Source: Oscillospiraceae bacterium Marseille-Q3528
GTDB lineage: Bacteria; Bacillota; Clostridia; Lachnospirales; Lachnospiraceae
DNA length: 64,000 bases
Direction: 5' to 3'
NCBI GenBank assembly: GCA_018223385.1
Contig: JAGTTR010000012.1
Location: 1 to 64,000, forward strand
Positions 60,094-64,000 of this stretch are shown here, in pieces (the first letter of the stretch is position 1; every line of letters starts with the position of its first letter). A model generated the notes under the pieces. That model saw only the letters and a program-made list of their open reading frames with translations, made no database searches and had not been told where the DNA came from. A program made the translations under genes and the position numbers.

Positions 60094-61338
60094 ATGAAAG
60101 ACAGAAAGAAAATTGCAGTATTGTTTGGCGGGCGTTCCCCGGAGTATAAGGTGTCCCTGCAGTCGGCCTTTGCCGTGTTAAAAAGTATTGATCAGGCAGC
60201 ATATGAGGTGGTGCCGGTGGGCATTACAGCAGAAGGAGAGTGGTATGTGTACACCGGCCCCTACGCCTGCATTCCCCAGGATCGGTGGAACCAGCCGGAA
60301 ATGTGCACGTCCTGTGCGGTAAGCCCCAGTCCCCGGGTGCACGGTTTGCTGATATTTGAAAAAACGGGCACAAGAGAACTGCCCCTGGACGGGGCTTTCC
60401 CGGTGCTGCACGGCAAAAACGGAGAGGACGGTACGGTGCAGGGGGTATTTGCGCTGGCGGGGATTCCGGGGGCGGGCTGTGGACTGCTGGCCTCCGCTCT
60501 TTGCATGGACAAGGAGCTGGCCCATCGGGTGGCAGAGCAGGCAGGCATCCGGGTACCCCGGTCGGCGCGGATCTGCGGCCCCTGGGAGGCAGACCGGGCA
60601 GAGGTGCTGTCCCGGGAGATCGGCTATCCGCTGTTTGTAAAGCCCATCCGGGCAGGCTCTTCCTTTGGCATCAGCCGGGTGTCCTCGCCGGAAACGCTTC
60701 GAAAAGCGGTGGCGGATGCCTTTGCCTACGACACGGAGGTGGAGCTGGAGGAAGCCATCGACGGCTTCGAGGTGGGCTGTGCCGTGCTGGGCACGAAGCA
60801 GCTGACCATCGGTGTGGTGGACGAGATCGAGCTATCCGGCGGCTTCTTTGATTATGAGGAAAAATATACATTGAAAACCTCTCAGATCCACGTACCGGCC
60901 CGGATTCCGGCAGAAAAAGCGGAGGAGATTCGCCACACGGCGGCGCGGCTGTACCGGGCGCTGGGCTGTGGAGGCTTTGCCCGGGTGGACATGTTCCTGA
61001 ACCGCAAAGGGGAGATCATATTCAACGAGGTCAACACCATCCCCGGCTGCACGTTACATAGCCGGTATCCCAACATGCTGGCCCGGGTGGGGCTGGAATT
61101 CCCGGACTGGGTGAGAATTTTGCTGGAAGAGGCGGTTGGAGAAGAAACGGGATGTGATGCACAGCCGCAGGCGGAGGCAGATGTGCTGCAAGGAGACAAG
61201 AACACGAAACAGTCTGCGCAGAGGCCGGAAGGAGATCAGCAGGAAAACACGGGAACAGAGATGACAAAAGACAGGCGCAGCGGAAGAAAAGCTGATACGA
61301 CGACAGGGCAGGGGGCAAATAAAGATGCTGTGGATTGA
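60094..61338 (+). CDS. vanG: VanG-like D-alanine-D-serine ligase
   Basis: This 414-residue ATP-grasp ligase is close to VanG in motif order: VLFGGRSPEYKVSLQSA, FPVLHGKNGEDGTVQG, FVKPIRAGSSFGISRV, EVGCAVLG, the omega loop FFDYEEKYTLKTSQ and FNEVNTIPGCTLHSRYPNM. The EKY of the omega loop is typical of D-Ala-D-Ser ligases (VanC/VanG), while VanA-type D-lactate ligases differ. About 60 hydrophilic residues (Gln, Asp, Lys, Thr rich) extend past the usual end. ATG 60094 follows AAGAAGGAGAC. It overlaps the racemase gene by 14 bp. Confidence 0.85.
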   Translation: MKDRKKIAVLFGGRSPEYKVSLQSAFAVLKSIDQAAYEVVPVGITAEGEWYVYTGPYACIPQDRWNQPEMCTSCAVSPSPRVHGLLIFEKTGTRELPLDGAFPVLHGKNGEDGTVQGVFALAGIPGAGCGLLASALCMDKELAHRVAEQAGIRVPRSARICGPWEADRAEVLSREIGYPLFVKPIRAGSSFGISRVSSPETLRKAVADAFAYDTEVELEEAIDGFEVGCAVLGTKQLTIGVVDEIELSGGFFDYEEKYTLKTSQIHVPARIPAEKAEEIRHTAARLYRALGCGGFARVDMFLNRKGEIIFNEVNTIPGCTLHSRYPNMLARVGLEFPDWVRILLEEAVGEETGCDAQPQAEADVLQGDKNTKQSAQRPEGDQQENTGTEMTKDRRSGRKADTTTGQGANKDAVD

Positions 61339-63595
61339 CGAGTTTCGGGTGGTGGCTGCTTTTCTGGTGGCCGCCATCCACACCTGGCCCCTGCAATCGG
61401 TATGGGAACCGGCGGATTTTGTACTGGTGCATATCATCGGCAGAATCGCGGTTCCTTTTTTCTTCTGTGTCACAGGGTATTTTGGTGTGTCCCGGTTCTG
61501 GGAGAAAACCTCCGGCGGTACATACGGGCGTCTCATGAAGAAAACCGCCCAGCTGTATGGACTGGCGATGCTGTTGTATCTGCCGGTGAACGTGTATGCA
61601 GGTCAGCTGCGGAATGTGGTTGGCGCGGGCCGTGCGGGTAGTGCAGGACTGGCCGGTGCGCTGGAAGGTGTCGGGAAGCTTTTAAAAGCGGTGGCTTTTG
61701 ACGGCACCTTTTATCATCTCTGGTATCTCCCGGCCATTCTGCTGGGGGTCACCCTGCTGAAACTGCTTTCCCGGTGGGTGTCGGCAAAGGCAGCGGGGAT
61801 CATCAGCGTGCTGCTGTATCTCTGCGGTCTGCTGGGGGACAGTTATTATGGGCTGGCGGCAAAGGTGCCTGCGCTGGAAATGGCCTATGGGAAGCTGTTT
61901 GCCATCAGCAGCTATACGAGAAACGGCCTGTTCTTTGCACCATTGTTTTTGATGCTGGGAGTATTTTTGAAAAGAACTTCCAGTGAGTCAAAAAAGACTT
62001 TGAAAAACCTTTCTTTAAAGAAAAATGAAAAGAAGAACCTCAAAACGCCTGATCATGGTTTCTGGTTGACAGGCTTTCTTTTCAGCGTTTTATTGTTGAC
62101 AGGCGAAGGCCTGCTTCTTCGAAAGCTTGGCTGGCCTAGGCACGACAGCATGTACATCACCCTGCCGCTGGTGCTCTGGTGCCTGATGCGGCTGCTGCTG
62201 GCCGGAAAGCGGGAGCGCACCCACCGGGAAAAACGGCTGGGACGGGAATGCCGTACCTTTGCCGCTGCGTTCTATGTGGTGCATCCGCTGATGATCGTTG
62301 CGGTGCGTGGCGGCGTGAAGGTGATAGAAGCTGTGTTAAATACTGTTACTGGAGCCGGAAATATAAGTTTTCTTCTGGTAAATTGCTCTCCTGTATTTTA
62401 TGTGGAGGTTTGTCTCTTGGCCGGTCTGGTGGCTGTCCTGACAGCGCATCTAACAGAGCTGCACCGGCAGATCCGGTTTCAGAAAGGACGGGCATGGGTG
62501 GAGGTGGATCAGGCGGCATTTCGCCATAACGTGCGGGAACTGCAAACGTTGCTTCCCGGGGACTGTGCGCTTATGCCTGCCATCAAAGCGGACGGCTACG
62601 GCATGGGGACCAAAGCGGCAGCGAAGCTTCTCCGGAAAGAAGGGGTGAAGGCCTTCTGTGTGGCCTCTGTCCGGGAAGGGGGCAAGCTGCGAAGAAGTGG
62701 TGTGCAAGGGGAAATTCTGGTGCTGGGGTACACCTCCCCGGAGCAGTTCGGCCTGCTGAAACGCTACCGCCTGACCCAGACAATCGTGGATGCGGCCTAC
62801 GGCCGGGAGATGGAAGCTTCTGGCTATCGTCTGCGTGGGCAGGTGAAGGTGGATACGGGCATGCACCGGCTAGGGGAGGCGGCTGCTTCTATCGACCAGA
62901 TCGCGGCGCTGTATGAGCTTCCTCATGTGAAGATCACCGGCATTTTTACCCACCTGTGCGTCAGCGATGAGCAGACACCGGACAGTCGGGCCTTCACCCG
63001 TTTGCAGACAGCCAGGTTCCATCAGGTGCTGGACGCACTGGAGCAAAAAGGCATTCAGCCGGGCAGACGGCATATGTTCAGCAGCTACGGCATCTGGAAC
63101 CGGGAAGGAGAGCCGCTGGATGCGGTGCGGCCGGGCATTGCCCTGCTGGGGGTCAGGAGCAGCCGGGAGGATGTACTCGTCCGTGCCTGTGACCTGCAGC
63201 CGGTGCTTTCCATCAGGGCAAGAGTGGCGCTGGTGCGCAGGCTGGATGCCGGGGAATATGCCGGGTACGGCCGCTGTTTTCATGCGGTAAAGCCCTCCCG
63301 GATCGCCGTTGTCACCATCGGCTATGCGGACGGCATTCCCAGAAGTCTGTCCTGCGGCAAAGGATCGGTTCTCATCAAAGGCAGACGCGCACCCATCGCC
63401 GGGCGGATCTGTATGGATCAGCTGCTGGTGGATGTAACGGATCTGCCGAAGGTGAAACGGGGGGACGAGGTTGTGCTGCTGGGCAGGCAGGGAAAGGAAG
63501 AGATTTCCGCGGAAGAGATGGCCGGATGCGCGGGAGCCATCACCAATGAGCTGCTCAGTCGATTGGGAAGCCGGTTGGAGAGGGTGTATAAATAA
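61325..63595 (+). CDS. vanT: VanT-like membrane-bound serine/alanine racemase
   Basis: This 756-residue fusion has an N-terminal acyltransferase-3-type membrane domain (about ten helices, starting LWIDEFRVVAAFLVAAIHTW, residues 1-375) and a C-terminal alanine-racemase-fold domain from about residue 390. The PLP lysine is Lys421 in PAIKADGYGMG. The catalytic Tyr region is EYAGYGRCF (about 648), and GRICMDQLLVDVTDLP closes the active site. VanT proteins supply D-Ser for VanC/VanG ligases and are about 700 residues. The membrane domain has an unusual Lys/Ser-rich loop near residues 218-240. It is translationally coupled to the ligase. Confidence 0.86.
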   Translation: MLWIDEFRVVAAFLVAAIHTWPLQSVWEPADFVLVHIIGRIAVPFFFCVTGYFGVSRFWEKTSGGTYGRLMKKTAQLYGLAMLLYLPVNVYAGQLRNVVGAGRAGSAGLAGALEGVGKLLKAVAFDGTFYHLWYLPAILLGVTLLKLLSRWVSAKAAGIISVLLYLCGLLGDSYYGLAAKVPALEMAYGKLFAISSYTRNGLFFAPLFLMLGVFLKRTSSESKKTLKNLSLKKNEKKNLKTPDHGFWLTGFLFSVLLLTGEGLLLRKLGWPRHDSMYITLPLVLWCLMRLLLAGKRERTHREKRLGRECRTFAAAFYVVHPLMIVAVRGGVKVIEAVLNTVTGAGNISFLLVNCSPVFYVEVCLLAGLVAVLTAHLTELHRQIRFQKGRAWVEVDQAAFRHNVRELQTLLPGDCALMPAIKADGYGMGTKAAAKLLRKEGVKAFCVASVREGGKLRRSGVQGEILVLGYTSPEQFGLLKRYRLTQTIVDAAYGREMEASGYRLRGQVKVDTGMHRLGEAAASIDQIAALYELPHVKITGIFTHLCVSDEQTPDSRAFTRLQTARFHQVLDALEQKGIQPGRRHMFSSYGIWNREGEPLDAVRPGIALLGVRSSREDVLVRACDLQPVLSIRARVALVRRLDAGEYAGYGRCFHAVKPSRIAVVTIGYADGIPRSLSCGKGSVLIKGRRAPIAGRICMDQLLVDVTDLPKVKRGDEVVLLGRQGKEEISAEEMAGCAGAITNELLSRLGSRLERVYK

Positions 63596-63676
63596 GGCGC
63601 TCCCTTTACATATTCAGGCAGTCGGATTTTCATGCGAGCATGGAATCCGGTTGCCGTGAACATATAAGTGAACTGG
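63596..63676 (+). repeat. Right-half copy of the dispersed structured repeat
   Basis: It starts at the racemase stop and matches the right half of the element at 28253: GGCGCTCCCTT, CAT, TTC, ATTT, CATGC, ATG, AATC and the end AGTGAAC. Stem pairs covary: CAGATT/AATCTG there is CGGATT/AATCCG here, and CATGC/GTATG is CATGC/GCATG. It may act as the 3' hairpin of the racemase transcript. Confidence 0.7.
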
Positions 63677-63712
63677 AAATGATAAATTGAGAAAACTTCT
63701 CAAAATACCTAC

Positions 63713-63741
63713 TAGACAAATGGGATTGGATGTCGTATACT
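63713..63741 (+). promoter_or_regulatory. Sigma-A promoter of the DUF3793 gene
   Basis: TAGACA (63713-63718), 17 bp and TATACT (63736-63741). Confidence 0.65.
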
Positions 63742-63749
63742 GTAACCAA

Positions 63750-63785
63750 GTTAGTTCTTGCTAACTGAGGTTAGTTAAAACTAAT
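63750..63785 (+). promoter_or_regulatory. Tandem operator-like dyads GTTAG-N6-CTAA(C/T)
   Basis: GTTAG-TTCTTG-CTAAC (63750-63765) and GTTAG-TTAAAA-CTAAT (63770-63785) are 20 bp apart, two helical turns, just after the predicted start. The first has the same arms and spacing as the dyad at 23759. Strong repression by a metal-responsive regulator is a plausible inference. Confidence 0.65.
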
Positions 63786-63812
63786 TGCAAGGTAAAGGAG
63801 TTGTCACAGGTT

Positions 63813-64000
63813 ATGAAGTCAATGGCAGAAGAGAAGTCCACACGGGATGGACGAAAAAGGGTTCGTGTACAGATCGCCGATCAGTGCGCCCCTGTACTTG
63901 CCGGTGTGAAACCGTCAAATATCGTGATTCTCGGTGAGGGCGATGCGGCAGATGAGATCAGAGAGATTCTTGTAAGTGCAGATATCTGCTGCGATCTTTT
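63813..64000 (+). CDS. DUF3793-like protein, N-terminal part (runs off the window)
   Basis: The first 62 codons are visible. After a charged start (MKSMAEEKSTRDGRKR) comes QCAPVLAGVKPSNIVILG, the hallmark opening of the clostridial DUF3793 family. DUF3793 genes are often beside flavodoxin and ferrous-iron transport genes, which would fit the dyads upstream. ATG 63813 or 63822 may be used behind AAAGGAG. The function is unknown. Confidence 0.7.
   Translation, partial: MKSMAEEKSTRDGRKRVRVQIADQCAPVLAGVKPSNIVILGEGDAADEIREILVSADICCDL

Noticed and set aside
60094..63595. Vancomycin resistance operon
   Set aside because: Only ligase and racemase homologues are present; no VanXY/VanY, VanW or VanRS in the window, so resistance cannot be claimed.
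1..64000. CRISPR array, prophage, insertion sequence or tRNA genes
   Set aside because: I found no regularly spaced repeat array, transposase, integrase, phage structural gene or tRNA cloverleaf on reading either strand.

Overview
The window looks like chromosome of a Gram-positive, endospore-lineage member of Clostridia, most like a Lachnospiraceae gut anaerobe. Supporting signs are near-balanced base composition, strong AGGAGG-type ribosome binding sites, consensus sigma-A promoters, a T-box leader on pheST, scpAB, SpoIID/SleB-type wall proteins, a sensory-type [FeFe]-hydrogenase, and a final gene of the clostridial DUF3793 type. The genus cannot be fixed from the sequence. I see no phage, insertion sequence, CRISPR array, rRNA or tRNA.

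Region 1 (1-16.3 kb) is a sugar-acid catabolic locus on the + strand. It holds two KDPG/KDPGal-type aldolases, a 6-phosphogluconate dehydrogenase, two D-2-hydroxyacid dehydrogenases, a zinc polyol/aldonate dehydrogenase, a KduD-like dehydrogenase, a TRAP transporter, an AEC-family carrier, galactonate dehydratase, an altronate dehydratase-type enzyme, a LarA-like (nickel-pincer) protein and KDGal kinase. Together these import aldonates or uronates, dehydrate them to 2-keto-3-deoxy acids, phosphorylate these and cleave them to pyruvate and glyceraldehyde-3-phosphate. Region 2 (16.4-17.7 kb) is a HipA-like kinase with a small partner gene. Region 3 (17.7-23.7 kb) is a second acid-sugar uptake locus: a GntR/FadR regulator divergent from a TRAP transporter, a Gfo/Idh/MocA oxidoreductase and a TIM-barrel isomerase.

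Region 4 (23.7-36.6 kb) has a methyltransferase under a GTTAG-N6-CTAAC dyad, alaS, an orphan response regulator divergent from a MacAB-like exporter, rpsU, a D,D-carboxypeptidase, a phosphoesterase and scpAB. Region 5 (36.6-50.8 kb) is central metabolism and housekeeping: a LysR regulator divergent from leuCD, acylphosphatase, a YbaK-type deacylase, a spore-type wall hydrolase, threonine synthase, citrate synthase, deoC, ATP-dependent PEP carboxykinase, a probable 6S RNA, a SpoIID-like protein and a YihY protein.

Region 6 (50.8-54.9 kb) is the most unusual gene set: a sensory-type [FeFe]-hydrogenase homologue with two GHKL ATPases, two DRTGG-type small proteins and a PHP phosphoesterase. Region 7 (54.9-64 kb) has T-box-pheST, queA, a VanG-like D-Ala-D-Ser ligase overlapping a VanT-like membrane racemase, and the start of a DUF3793 gene under tandem GTTAG-N6-CTAA dyads.

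A dispersed structured repeat crosses these regions. There is one apparently complete 164-bp copy with terminal inverted repeats in the leader of the exporter operon, and partial copies near 13.5, 32.5, 55.25 and 63.6 kb. Coordinates of sites were read by eye and may be off by a base or two.
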